Origin: Cliona cf. orientalis
Lineage: Eukaryota; Porifera; Demospongiae; Clionaida; Clionaidae
Reading direction: 5' to 3'
DNA: 64,000 nt
Assembly: GCA_963930775.1 (NCBI GenBank)
Contig: OZ005690.1
Coordinates: forward strand, 6,060,225 to 6,124,224
A program made the translations under genes and the position numbers. This document shows positions 22,901 to 33,378 of this stretch, one piece after another. The notes under the pieces were generated by a model. It was not told the DNA's origin. It worked only from the letters and a program-made list of their open reading frames with translations, and made no database searches. The stretch's first letter is position 1. Each line of letters begins with the position of its first letter.

Positions 22901-23547
22901 GAGAAAGCACAGTTGCTGACTTGAAGCACAGCATTTGATTGAATCCTAATAAAGCAGTTATGTTGAAATGTGCAGTTTCTTAACACGGCTTGAGAATTGG
23001 TTATGTTGATGACCGATACCAGTGATGATGATAACCCTGAATATCCATAAAAGTCCACATGTTCTACTTCAAAAGTTGAATTCTTTCCAATAAAATTGAG
23101 TGAGATAAAGAAAATTGTGACATCTTCAATTCTTACAGTTATGACATTAGAAAATGTGTATGTGCGATTTCCAATGTTTTCTGGATCATTCGGGACATTC
23201 CTTGGTATTGGCATGTATATCGTTGCATCATTTTCTCCTGAGGCGCTCGCCATAGTAAATCTCTTAAGATCAGTAATGTCCAGGTTCTGAGTGCAGTTGT
23301 GGATGCCACACATGAAGTAGAGTGTGACATTGATGTGGTCTGGTGAGAAGTAGTGGCTACTGTTGCTGGCATAGTGGTCCATTGTGTGACAGGTCTCATT
23401 GGATGGACAGCTGCTGCTGTTGTGAGCACAGGGCTCAGTTGGTTTGACATAGTAGACCACCCCTTGGGCGGCTGTCAGAGTCAGAATATGACTCGATACT
23501 ACAAGTAAGCGAGTAAGAAAACAGATTATCATGATGAATGGTATCAC
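19990..23547 (-). CDS. beta-helix (Pmp-like GGAIY repeat) receptor-like protein with about nine to ten TM segments
   Basis: A single 1185-residue frame. Residues 1-28 are a signal peptide. About 29-75 form a Cys-bearing N-terminal cap (CAHNSSSCPSNETCHT, FSPDHINVTLYF). About 100-500 is a right-handed beta-helix with N-rich turns and GGAIY-type repeats (CGGGLYL, HGGAIY, LGGAIY, QGGALYI, FGGAVYA), and many NxS/T sites. A Cys-rich linker follows (about 740-795: CPLDYC, GILCGGC, CIRCSN). From about 797 to 1140 come nine to ten hydrophobic segments, then a 45-residue acidic cytoplasmic tail. Animal genomes, sponges in particular, carry many such proteins of unknown function. An extracellular recognition role is inference. 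It is the only intact copy here and parent of the fragments at 18838-19014 and 30366-32282. Confidence 0.85.
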   Translation of the reverse strand: MIPFIMIICFLTRLLVVSSHILTLTAAQGVVYYVKPTEPCAHNSSSCPSNETCHTMDHYASNSSHYFSPDHINVTLYFMCGIHNCTQNLDITDLKRFTMASASGENDATIYMPIPRNVPNDPENIGNRTYTFSNVITVRIEDVTIFFISLNFIGKNSTFEVEHVDFYGYSGLSSSLVSVINITNSQAVLRNCTFQHNCFIRIQSNAVLQVSNCAFSSYSHALQSTILVGNSTLKLMGTVTFFNNTVGNDQYYSCGGAIAINPGGTWQCNRNYRSIFSITKAHVYLESNTASNCGGGLYLKCTLMTAYDNVSMFFVNNVIKSKYNNYGAGGGAMYLILSEFIVNNSIIRFLNNSAKGVAHGGAIYQTQSNIYISEHGAIYFVNNSVSSLGGAIYHRDGDIIISVDKHSRVLFYNNSASQGGALYIQLSGIIQVGSDSRVEFSHNTAKKFGGAVYAYDQACLFRSESSSNTVLFRENLAKEGVGMHVYGTSIKNLGCAKSLCLTSTVRYIPSLNSSLSPVSSNPKRVCLCDLNGKPQCANILSMFVNWFRVYRGELFNISAVVVGYDFGVTVGTVDAGIMPSQKQSKSVLHPDQYRQFLGSSGRVQCSNISYSLYSSNTGESLHEALSLHTSNVDVAYSFGKQRVKQLIQQYEDSHHTCIVIDLLTAPVIVNITLLAGCPLGFTLILVDQLYGCNCYPVLQNNHFKCFIIDNEGYLKWNSTIWVNTTFKRYSLNESDGILLARYCPLDYCKSGEKIVNLNIDPNAQCANNHAGILCGGCETNYSLAIGSSRCIRCSNDSSLLLFTFFIAAGFLLVIFILALNLTVTEGLINGLILYANTLWIFKDILFPFKQTLTINVFYTFIAWLNLDFGIETCLVVGLTAFWKTWLQFVFPLYIWLIAGVIIIACRYSSRLTNLIGDRAVPLLATLFLLSYTKLIRTATAIFEFEVLTHYPNQTSKSIVWYLDGSLQYCKHPHIYLFLAGLASLIFCLTVTLFLLLIQCWRRVSHLKLMRWINKFTPFYDAYFAPLKDKHHYWFGTLLLARITHLIFFTVTSSTSPLVGLLLLQFSLALLFFCLSIRPVYKSKWVRILEGTTLLNLIIFVGFTTYTRSEKALLVEISIAFSLMQFTVIIITSLTRIICKKNHKCTGCKEIPQEIDSDDNMLHVRLEDPEIYEQNENNLRNIVDTY

Positions 23548-23629
23548 ATGAGTGTCTCTGCCAGCCGCTAGATACTTTTATACTAACAAATGTGTACCCA
23601 AAATCAATTATTATCAGTGCATTTGTTTA

Positions 23630-23843
23630 GAAACCATAACAAGCCGTAGTAATATTATCAATGTTAAACTTCATGTTCGGATAGTATGTTCAAGTCCAAA
23701 ATCGTGCCCTTCAACAAGAGCTCTACACACATAAACATACCATCCAAATATCAAGCTTAACATTGATAATTATTACTATGGTTTGCTGTATGGTTTCTTT
23801 TATGTACAAAAAAATTTTGTTGTTGAAAGGCACGATTTTGGAC
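23630..23843. repeat. interleaved inverted repeats (A, B, A', B') upstream of the beta-helix gene
   Basis: A is 23630-23681, B is 23691-23718, A' (reverse complement of A) is about 23741-23797 and B' (reverse complement of B, GGCACGATTTTGGACT) is 23822-23843. The pairs interleave instead of nesting. A begins 83 bp upstream of the ATG at 23547. Confidence 0.75.
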
Positions 23844-25120
23844 TGTTTGTTTGTAGTAATAGCTACATCAATTTTGTAGAAAGTAAGTTGTGTACTGTCA
23901 TGACATATAATTATAATGATCCTTTTTCTCAGAGTAGGTCACTATCCAACTTACTTTCTATGAATGTAGCAGAGGAGGTACGACAGGAAGCTATTATTAA
24001 GCCACACCCATTTCTCTCCATAGATAATAATATGTACAAATCTGAACGTCAGGAATGACCTTGTTTTGAGCTATCTGATTTAGGATTTGAGCATTTGGCA
24101 TCGTCATAATTACGTAGGTGATGTTTTCCCCAGGAGGACCCACTCTGTTTTCGTGCGGTAGAAAATGATGCCTCTACTTGCTGGAGACTTATTGGTAGGC
24201 TTCAAGAGTTGATGTCTGGTAATATTATTTCTGTGTTATCTGTTAGATCCCTTAGCTAGTAGCTACAAAACAACTGTCATGCTGAGTTTTCAAATGATTT
24301 GCTTTCACAAAATGGGCAGAGTTCAGTCATTGATTGCATTCCTCAGACACGTACTGAGTGTGGCTTGATTTCCTGTCGTACCTCCTCTGCATGGAATGTA
24401 GCTACTTGTATCGGTGTATAGACCGGCATAAACACAGGACGGATTACAGTATAATAATATTATTATTCAATTCCTACAACAAGCTATATCTTATGTTTAT
24501 AATGTGTTTATGTCGATGTCTATACACTCATTGCTGTTGTGAATGTTTCCGTGGAGGAAGATGAATCATAATATATGCACACACGTACACACTACTGGAG
24601 AAGGGAGTCTTAAAATGCCATGAGAAGAGTCTTAATAATTTATCTGGGAAAGGATAGGACCACGGAACATGAAAAGTCCTTGAAAAGGGTCAAGAAAGGG
24701 TTTAAAAACGGCCAAAAAACAGTAGGAAAATGGACTTAAAATTGGACAACTTAAGGTACTTAAAACTACTGAATAGGGTCTGAGTGGGGTATGAAAAGAA
24801 TAATGTGTAGAAACCAATAGAGATCTTAAAGGTGTCTCAAAATGATCTTAAAATAGCTTACAACTGTCTTAATACTATATGAAAATAATCTTAATTTATA
24901 GTCTCAAAATAGTAAATACCTTAAAAGTGTCTTACAATGATCTTAGTTGTGTCGGAAACAAGTCTTAAAATGTGTGTTCATGAGCATGCATAATTTTATA
25001 TGAAAACAATTTTAATGTACAGTCTTAAATTTATTCCTATTTCAAAATGAGCTTAATTTTGTTTGAAGAACACATTAAAATCAATCTGAAATCAGCCATA
25101 AAAAGAGCATTAAGAAGCAG
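23844..25120. other. intergenic with inverted repeats and degenerate TCTTAAAATG repeats
   Basis: Inverted pairs: 23873-23894 with 23948-23969; about 23960-23990 with 24367-24398 (GAGGAGGTACGACAGGAA); 24414-24436 with 24505-24529. A plausible plus-strand exon-like stretch lies at about 24137-24219, after TTTTCCCCAG and before a GTAATA donor. 24600-25150 is a degenerate array of TCTTAAAATG/CTTAAAA units. No complete gene. Confidence 0.4.
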
Positions 25121-25629
25121 TACAAATCTTAAAAGAGTTTTAATGGCAACTTAATTTTGAAAGTCCTAATATTAATGAAATGTTGGCATATGTACATCTT
25201 ACGTACAGTCATGATCACTGGAATTGTGTCTTTACTGCTTTCCTCTTTTGATCTGAGGTTTGTTCTCTTTGTCAACTTCACTCTTCCACCAAAAGAAGTC
25301 ATCTTCCTGTGAATATATAAGTACCAGAGCATCATAATTATTATCACTGCTCAGTATTATATAGACGCCAGTTAATGTTATAGCTTACAAGGAGTGGGGC
25401 TCGCTTCGCTCGCCCACTCTGCCCCCGTCCTGTGCTCTTATTTTCTTCAACCACTGTTGTAGAGACTCAGTCCTTCACAATTGTCATTAGCATGTGCATC
25501 TTGAATAATTCAGTATACTAGATACCTACATATATTTAAATGATAGCACAGTAAGCACTTATGTATGCAGCCATAAATGACCGCTGATTTAGAGTATAAG
25601 GTATGTGGGCTCCACATAATATTCTATTG

Positions 25630-25710
25630 ATAGCCTTATACATAGAATATATATATAATATATATTATATAATATATATAATATATCACTAATATATTAT
25701 ATATATCGAT
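25630..25710. repeat. AT microsatellite
   Basis: A run of TATATA/ATATAT palindromic steps directly abutting the left end of the transposon at 25711. Confidence 0.7.
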
Positions 25711-26584
25711 CACTGCAAAAACAAAAGGGTTAGTTTAACCCAAGTTAGGTTACCTGAATTGCACTGATAAACAATGTACGTATATGCAGTCATCCATGAT
25801 CTTGGAATAATTTATAATCAAAGTATATTATGTGAGTGGTTCAAGTCAAAATTATCGTTATCTAATTGATTGAGAGTACTCTGCAGGGTTTCATATTTTG
25901 TCATTCTGTGGGGAAAGTTATATGGCAATAATGTTTGGAGTTTACTGGAACAAATTACATGATATACTTTATTATTCCCTCATGCAGCTCTGCAGATTAT
26001 CATAGATGTATCTGAATCACAAAATATTATTTCTGAGACATATGCGTGCAGTTAGAGCTAGCTAAATAAAGCAAATTACTCAATTTCAATATTTGTAGCA
26101 ATTGGCTAGGCTAGAAATTTAATCCCTATTAGACTAGCAGACTGCCATCTGAGGCTGGGATTTCATTGCTATGAGGGGGGTCTTAGACTTTAAAGTAAAC
26201 AAGTTGTAATCACTACAAATTTGCAAGTACACTAAGAAAGATGTGCATGCAGTTGCTATACAGAGCTAGCTAGGATAAGTATAGAAAATACTTAATTAAA
26301 GTATTAGTAGTAATTACAACTTTATTTACTTAAAAGTCTAAGACTCTCCCCTCATTATAGCTATCCCTGTTAGACCATAACAATTATAACAATTAAATAC
26401 TGCAACTGAGCAGTTTGCTTCAATCATAACATAGCTGTATGTTATATAATATTATTATGTAACAGAACACTTTGATGTAAATCATGGATAGCTGAATAAT
26501 AATTATTATGAATTGTTAGTATGTTCATCAGTGCAACTCAGGTAACCTAAGTTGGATTAAACTAGCTCTTTTGTTTTTGCAGTG
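25711..26584. mobile_element. non-autonomous DNA transposon with ~60 bp inverted ends
   Basis: Left end 25711-25772 begins CACTGCAAAAACAAAAGGGT. The right end (26526-26584) is its reverse complement with few mismatches. A second inverted pair is nested inside (about 26110-26215 against 26300-26400; GTCTTAGACTTT and AAAGTCTAAGAC). 874 bp and no transposase frame. AT/TA at both ends may be the target duplication. Confidence 0.75.
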
Positions 26585-27390
26585 ATATATATAGGGTTCT
26601 GATTTGAGTGATGTTGGTCAATAGTCAAACGGCACTTTTAGTCTGTGTGTTGGCTTTAGTGGCAGCAAAAAATGCTGAGTAGTTGGAAACGACCACTTCC
26701 AACTAGTGTGGGCAGAACTCGGATAAAGCATACGGAGTAATTTATATCAAATGGACATGGAAAAATAAATTTTGGAATGAATGAAAGCTGCATGTGTAGT
26801 TTTTTTAATAAATTCTGTGAATTTCAAATAATATTATGGAATAAAACCATGCAGGGTGAAACGAGTAGCGTGTGGTACAAACTTGAAACAAACTCGGCAA
26901 ACTCAAGCACTTGGGTCTGCAAACTTTAATAATAGCCCAAATCATACGCAGATTGAATTTACCTGAGCTTGTTTGGCCCTTGCTGCGCTTGCTTTATAAA
27001 AAAGCACTGTATTTTAGATCGTCATTAGCATTCTTTACCTGATACTGGATCTATCAAGGCATTTAACGAAGGCCTACACCGCTCACAGGTCCCAGGAAAA
27101 TACTACAAGGCCAAACGGCAGCCCATCTACAGAAAAGGTGTTTGATTCTTTCTTTTTTTGGCCTCAGGACCTCGGGCAACTCGGCTAGCTACAATGCACA
27201 AAATCTTTCTTGAGGGCAACAAATGCAGTCTTTGTGGTGTAGCAAAATTGTGTAATTCGCTTTTGATAGAGTCACGTGACCGTGATAAGCATCCTCTGCA
27301 TACACTGTACAAGCGTTTCCAATCCCTCCTCCCTCTATTATCTATGTTTCTATCACAAGAATTAAAGACAAGGAAAGCATGCTGGGGGGA

Positions 27391-27394
<4 letters not shown>
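26585..27394. other. no gene supported
   Basis: Mixed sequence without a long frame or recognisable domain. Short frames near 27158-27480 depend on the GA microsatellite. Confidence 0.3.
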
Positions 27395-27467
<73 letters not shown>

Positions 27468-27575
27468 GGAAGGGCACTAATTAGAAATACATATAGAGAG
27501 AGAGAGAGAGAGAGAGAGGAGGGAGGGGCACTAATTAGAAATATAGAGAGAGAGAGAGGAGGGAGGGGCACTAAT
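27395..27575. repeat. GA microsatellite in a three-copy higher-order repeat
   Basis: Three arrays of (GA)n of decreasing length (about 27397-27465, 27493-27519, 27545-27559), each followed by GGAGGGA(G)GGGCACTAATTAGA. Confidence 0.85.
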
Positions 27576-28218
27576 TAGAGGACAAACTAACAAATTCAGA
27601 GCCGACCGGCTGAGGATTGATAGCGTCTTTACATTACTTACTTACTTATTGGCTTGTGACTGATGATCTCAACGTTGATTTCGTTCCAGAGCTGAGCCTT
27701 CTAATCAATCAATCCGATGAATCAACCTCCTAGACAGTGACATCGGCGGCGCTTTATCCGTATCGGCTGGACAGTTAAATAAAAATCTTGAGGCTCTCGA
27801 CGCTTATTAGCATTCTTTATTTATCATTTCTTCACAGCCTTCTTCAAACAGTCATCATAGAGCTAGCTGTTTAATATAGCTAGTTATCACCTGCACCTGT
27901 ACCTGCGCTGCATACGGCGTTCAGTTCCCTCCTCACGTGATACAGGCGCCGCGCCGCGCGCACTCGTACTCAGATACTTTTCAGATGCTTGCCATTCAGA
28001 CTTCTTCAGATTGCATCAATGCTAAGATTCTTTTAAGACTATATCTTAAATTAGTATTAATTTTTAACAACTTCATGCCTTTTTCAGATTGCTATGATTT
28101 TCTACTCTTTTTCAAATTCAAACTTTTTTCAGATTGCTAAGACTCTTTTAAGACTACATCTTAAAGTACCATTTTCAACTTCAGACTTTTCAGATCGCTA
28201 AGTCAAAGACTCTTTTAA
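27576..28218. other. no gene supported
   Basis: Holds a GC-rich patch near 27945-27962 and degenerate CAGATTGCTAAGA / CTTTTAAGACTACATCTTAA repeats at 27975-28218. No coding region seen. Confidence 0.3.
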
Positions 28219-28314
28219 GATTGGGCAAGTGGAAACGGAGGAAACTGAAAACGGAAACGGAAAACTGAAGCGGAAAGCGGAAACGGAAAAGTTGAAAATT
28301 GGTAGTGGTCGTCA
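28219..28314. repeat. GGAAAC-rich dispersed repeat, copy 1
   Basis: Starts ATTGGGCAAGTGGAAACGGA, continues as irregular GGAAAC/GAAAACTGAAGC units and ends near GGTCGTCAG. The second copy at 32282-32386 shares start, units and end. Confidence 0.75.
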
Positions 28315-29171
28315 GAAATATAAACGATATGAGCGTGCATTGAGCTAGTATCTTGCCATGCATAGGAAAATTAATGAAGTTTGATGTATTATTCGTTCCC
28401 TGCAGCTAGTGTGAAGACCTTGTAAACACATCCAAGTGGCATTACTGTATTGTCGGTGATCATCGTTGTCTGAGGGGCATGATATTAAATAGGCACCATG
28501 CAATTGTAGCAAAATTGATTTTAGTTAATATTACTACTCTACTAGCCTTGTCCCTGGGGGCTGGCGATAAGGCTATGTTACTACTTGACTCCTATAAATA
28601 TTGATAGCTATCAGGGTTGCTGATTCAGTAAGTGCTCCACCGATGTCCAGTTATGATTCTAGATTACGGACTGTACAGCCACTTTGTGAGCCCTCAGGCT
28701 CATCAGCAGTTACTGTACCAAGCCCGAAGTAGTTAGACTAGTAGCTATTGGCTACAGTGTGATTATTTACTTGGTAGACTTTTACTGCTTAGCACGATAA
28801 TAAAATGAATAATAATAGCAGATTTTGAGCCACTTTGACTTGAATACGGGCCACCTCTAAGCCACTGAGTATTGATATTAATTTTAGTTTGTCACTCTGA
28901 ACTTCCTTCACCAACTTCAAATTCTACTGCCTGGTTTAGCCAGGCTTAGCATTCAGTATCTTGTACTCTGGCCCAGAGTCTTGGTGTCATACTGGCACCC
29001 AGACTACCACACTGGAGTCTTCCTGTTGTTTGTACATCCATAGGAGGCAGGTGGTGTGCTGTTGCTAGCAGCCAAAAGTGAACTAGACCTCTATCTCTCG
29101 TCACTACTTAATTGTATAACCTTATCCTCAAGCTTAGGTCGAGCCAGGAATCTTATCCAGCTGTCAGACTA
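28315..29171. other. no gene seen
   Basis: Unique-looking AT-rich sequence without a supportable frame or repeat. Confidence 0.3.
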
Positions 29172-29418
29172 AGGGATCGACTAAGTTCACCCTGTTTGAA
29201 ACGGTTACGTCATTGGTCCCACCCACTTCACGCGGCGCAGCGCATCGTTGGCCCGCCGCTAATACTTGCACTCTGAACTTAACTATAATATATACCCATA
29301 ACACCAAAATTAATTTTGCCATCAACAAAGAAGTCAGAGCTAGAGCTAGGGAAGGTTGTGTCTGTCTGTTTGTGCCATGGCCTGAAGAAGAGGTAGTAGT
29401 ACAACAGGGATGCTCACG
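29172..29418. repeat. dispersed repeat R1, copy 1
   Basis: About 250 bp, over 90% similar by eye to 32473-32716, same orientation. It begins GGGATCGACTAAGTTCACC and includes CACTTCACGCGGCGCAGCGC. No Pol III boxes or terminal repeats were recognised, so the class is open. Confidence 0.75.
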
Positions 29419-30365
29419 TCTGGAGGAACTTGGATTGTTCCCATGTAGCAGATCTACTGCAAAGGTACACGCACTCATTAGCCTCGTACCCAGGCTCAAG
29501 AGCTGAGTCATCTTTATTAAAATCAATAGTGAAGATACTTGTAGAGGTGCAGATTCTACAGTAGCAGCTTACTTTCTTAGTCAATTGATCATAAATCAAT
29601 GATGAAAATTACAGTAGCAGCTTGCTCTCTTAGTCAATTGATCATAAATCAATGGTGAAAGTTACTAATAATTTAATTACGGCATTAATTTTTATATCAC
29701 AAAGCATGGTCACTCTTTGTGACAATTATAACTAATATTATGACACTGTAGCTACTTTTTTTCGAAAAACAGGCCGGAATGACTCAAAATGCAACCGTTA
29801 CAGTGAAGTTTCCTATGAAGTACAATATACACACAGTGTCCCGGATTCAGTAAGCATTTCCAATCGCTCTTCCTTCTATTATCTATGGTCCAAGCAGAAA
29901 TTTGCACCTATAACATTACTGCAGTTTACACGATGCAACTTATAAAATAATATATAGCGTACTAGTCAATATGAAGCCAAGAATCTGAATTTTCTACTAG
30001 ATGTAAAATGAAAATGATTATTTCCCTCACATTTTTAAATTTAGATAATATTGGAAAAATGAAATTCAAGTTTATCCCAAGACTTAACTAGTGGGCGAAG
30101 AGTTTAACTTAGCTATAAGCACTTAAGCTATTCAGATAGCTACAGATGATAGGCGATGTTTCAATGAAAAGAACCTTCTTAGTATCCGTGCCTCTGTATA
30201 TGTCTAATTTGTTACTGGTACAATACTCCAGGCTTTTGCATCATCCTCCTGTATTATGAGGCTATAGGGAAAAGATCACTGTCACTGATATGAATTATTG
30301 CCTCTGCATAGTAACTACTAATCAAAACTTTGATAGAATGTGACAGTTGGAAGTGACATGATTGA
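29419..30365. other. no gene seen
   Basis: Contains a short direct duplication (about 29567-29605 and 29612-29660, TCAATTGATCATAAATCAAT) and the motif GCCTCGTACCCAGGCTC at 29483, which resembles the tip of the element at 41305-41756. Confidence 0.35.
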
Positions 30366-32282
30366 GAAAACATTGGAAATTGCATGTACAGATTTGCTAA
30401 TGTCATAACTGTAAGAATTGAAGATGTCATAATTTTCTTTATCTCACTCAATTTTATTGGAAAGAATTCAACATTTGAAGTAGAATATGTGGACTTTTAT
30501 GGATATTCAGGGTTCTCATCATCACTGGTATCGGTCATCAACATTACCAATTCTCAAGCCGTGTTAAAAGACTGCACATTTCAACATAATTGCTTTATTA
30601 GAATTCAATCAAATGCTGTGCTTCAAGTCAGCAACTGCATTCTCTTCATACAGTCATGCTCTGTACTCAGCCATTTTTGTCAACAATAGCACATTGAAGC
30701 TAATGGGAACTGTGACTTTCTTTAACAACACTGTTGGCAATGATCAATATTATTCATGTGGTGGAGGGATTGCAATCACTGATCCTGGAGGTATTTATCA
30801 GAAATTACAGATCAATTTTCAAAGCACATGTATATTTAGAAAGTAATACTGCGAGCAACTGTGGTGGAGGGCTTTACCTAAAATGTACACTAATGACTGC
30901 CTATGACAATGTGAGCATGTTTTTTTTGTTAACAATGTCATTAAAAGTAAGTATAATAATTATGGAGCTGGAGGTGGAGCCATGTACCTGATATTGAGTG
31001 ATTTCATTGTTAACAATTCCATCATACGATTCCTCAATAACTCAGCTAAAGGTGTAGCTCATGGCGGAGCTATCTATCAAACACAAAGCAATATATACAT
31101 CAGCGAGCATGGTGCTATTTATTTTATTAATAATTCAGCTTCATCTCTAGGCGGAGCAATCTATCATCATGATGGAGATGTTATAATATCAGTTGACAAA
31201 TATTCCAGAATGCTGTTCTATAACAACTCTGCTAGTCAATTCCTCGGAAGCAGTGGACGTGTACAGTGTTCCAATATTAGCTACAGTCTTTATTCAAGTA
31301 CATAACACAGGGGAATCCTTGCATGAAGCATTATCTTTACATACCTCAAGTGTAGATGTCGCATATTCGTTTGGTAAGCAAAGGGTCAAGCAACTGATTC
31401 AGCAGTATGATGATAGCCACAATACATGTATTGCCATTGATCTTCTTACAGCACCTGTGCTTGTTAACATTACCCTGCTTGCTGGCTGTCCACTGGGATT
31501 TACTCTTATTCTCGTAGATCAATTGTATGGCTGCAACTGTTATCCTGTCCTGCAAAACAACCATTTTAAGTGTTTCATTATCGACAATGAAGGCTATCTC
31601 AAATGGAACAGCACTAGCTATATGGGTGAATGCAACTTTCAATAAGTATGGTTTAAATGAGAGTGATGGAATATTACTTGCTCGTTATTGCCCTCTGGAC
31701 TACTGTAATCAGGTGAAAAAATTGTTAACCTTAACAGAGATCCTAATGCTCAGTGTGCCAATAATCATGCTGGTATTTTGTGTGGTGGATGTGAAATTAA
31801 CTATATAGCCTTGCAATTGGATCTTCTCGATGCATCAGGTGCTCCAATGACATCTCTCTCTTATTGTTTATTTTTTTTATAGCTGCTGGTTTTCTGCTTG
31901 TGATATTTATCCTTGCACTAAATCTAACGGTTACAGAAGGACTTATTAATGGGCTCATACTTTATGCAATGGACTTTTAAAGACATTTTGTTTTCGTTCA
32001 AACAAACCTTAACAATGAATGTATTTTATACCTTTATTGCCCGGATCAATTTAGATTTTGGAATAGAGACTTGTCTCGTAGTTGGTCTGACTACCTTTTG
32101 GAAAACATGGCTTCAGTTTCTATTCCCTCTCTACATCTGGCTCATTGCTGGAATCATCATCATTGCATGTCGCTATTCCTCTCGCCTGACTAACCTCATT
32201 GGTGACAGAGCAGTTCCTCTCCTAGCTACACTCTTTCTCTTGTCATATTATACTAAACTCATCTGCACAGCAACAGCAATAT
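30366..32282 (+). pseudogene. inverted, deleted copy of the beta-helix membrane gene
   Basis: Plus-strand copy of the gene at 19990-23547, from about residue 120 (NIGN) to about residue 940 in the TM region, with few substitutions. It lacks the signal peptide and C-terminus. A large internal deletion joins the beta-helix (NNSASQ) directly to FLGSSGRVQC, removing roughly 190 residues; both parental sites carry CAA. There are several frameshifts, for example a TA insertion in CTATATAGCC at about 31805. It ends abruptly where the GGAAAC repeat begins. Confidence 0.88.
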
Positions 32283-32386
32283 TGGGCAAGTGGAAACGGA
32301 GGAAACGGAAAACGGAAACGGAAAGCTGAAACGGAAAACTGAAGCGGAAATCGGAAACGTGAAATTGGGCAATGGTCGTCAGCAAT
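32282..32386. repeat. GGAAAC-rich dispersed repeat, copy 2
   Basis: Second copy of 28219-28314, abutting the 3' breakpoint of the pseudogene. Confidence 0.75.
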
Positions 32387-32472
32387 CGTTGCGCTAATAG
32401 CACTTTTTACGCATGCGCGATCTGTTTGGGGCTAAGCAAGAGCCGCTGCCAGTGTCTTTTAGCTTAGTCTGA

Positions 32473-32716
32473 CGGGATCGACTAAGTTCACCCTGTTTGA
32501 AACGGTTACGTCATTGGTCCCACCCACTTCACGCGGCGCAGCGCATCGTTGGCCGCCGCTAGTACTATAGCACTATACTTGCACTCTGAACCACCCATAA
32601 CACCAAAATTATTTTGCCATCAACAAAGAAGTCAGAGCTAGAGCTAGAGAAGGTTGTGTCTGTCTGTTTGTGCCATGGCCTGAAGAAGAGGTAGTAGTAC
32701 AGCAGGGATGCTCACG
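32473..32716. repeat. dispersed repeat R1, copy 2
   Basis: Second copy of 29172-29418, same orientation. Confidence 0.75.
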
Positions 32717-32717
32717 C

Positions 32718-32801
32718 CTATAACTAAATTTAATTACATATAATTACATATAACGCCGCCTATAACTAAATTTAATTACATATAATTACATATAACGCCG
32801 C
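32718..32801. repeat. two tandem copies of a 42 bp unit
   Basis: GCCTATAACTAAATTTAATT plus 22 further bases, twice in a row and apparently identical. Confidence 0.8.
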
Positions 32802-33170
32802 TCCCGTTGTACAATGAGCGGCGTTATATACCCGAAACCCGCTCCAAACTTAGAAAATTTCCAGAGTATAAGGGGAAAAAAAAGAAAATAAATAAATGAA
32901 ACGAGGATCGAACTGAGGTCCATGAATCAATACACCAGAGCCTTAGCCACTACGCCGCTGCCAGTTGCTCTTTTTCACGACTTTATAGACAATAGTAGTA
33001 CTAACCCTTGTGTGTCCAACACTACTCTAAACCCAAACCCTACCTAGCCTTAGCCGTTCATGTAATGCTGTGTGATTTAGCCCAGCCCCCTACGGGGGCT
33101 GGGCCGTGCGCCTATGACGCACGGAGTGCGCGGGTTTCGGGTACATAACGGGATTCTTGTACAAGGCCTA
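32800..33170 (-). mobile_element. tRNA-derived SINE-like element
   Basis: On the minus strand GCGGCGTAGTGGCTAAGGCT (from 32956) contains a Pol III A-box, and AGTTCGATCCTC (about 32914-32903) matches a B-box. The spacing suits a tRNA-like head, but the T-stem does not pair, so it is not a working tRNA. The unit is framed by related inverted ends (TATACCCGAAACCCGC near 32827 and GCGGGTTTCGGGTACATAAC near 33129). Confidence 0.6.
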
Positions 33171-33378
33171 TCGCCGATTCTCCGCATATCGCTTCTTGCC
33201 TGTTGACGACCATTACCCCTTGCGCGTGCGCATATACCGGTAATAGACATGATTCAGTCTCAGCAAGGGATTTTAGATAGGCCTAGCCTGAGCACTGCAC
33301 GTGCATTTTTTTCTATATTATTATTCTATTCTGCAATTCTCACAAATTTCTCTTATATTGTTCCCAATGCAAGTGTCA

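Noticed and set aside
25190..25300. Minus-strand exon after TTCACAG with a GTACGTAAG donor
   Set aside because: One frame is open (TSFGGRVKLTKRTN) but there is no partner exon or recognisable domain.
27127..27571. Frames of 69-116 residues over the GA arrays (Ser/Leu or Arg/Glu runs)
   Set aside because: They are translations of the (GA)n microsatellite and exist on both strands.
32898..32956. Functional tRNA gene on the minus strand
   Set aside because: A- and B-boxes are present but the T-stem does not pair; better read as a SINE head.
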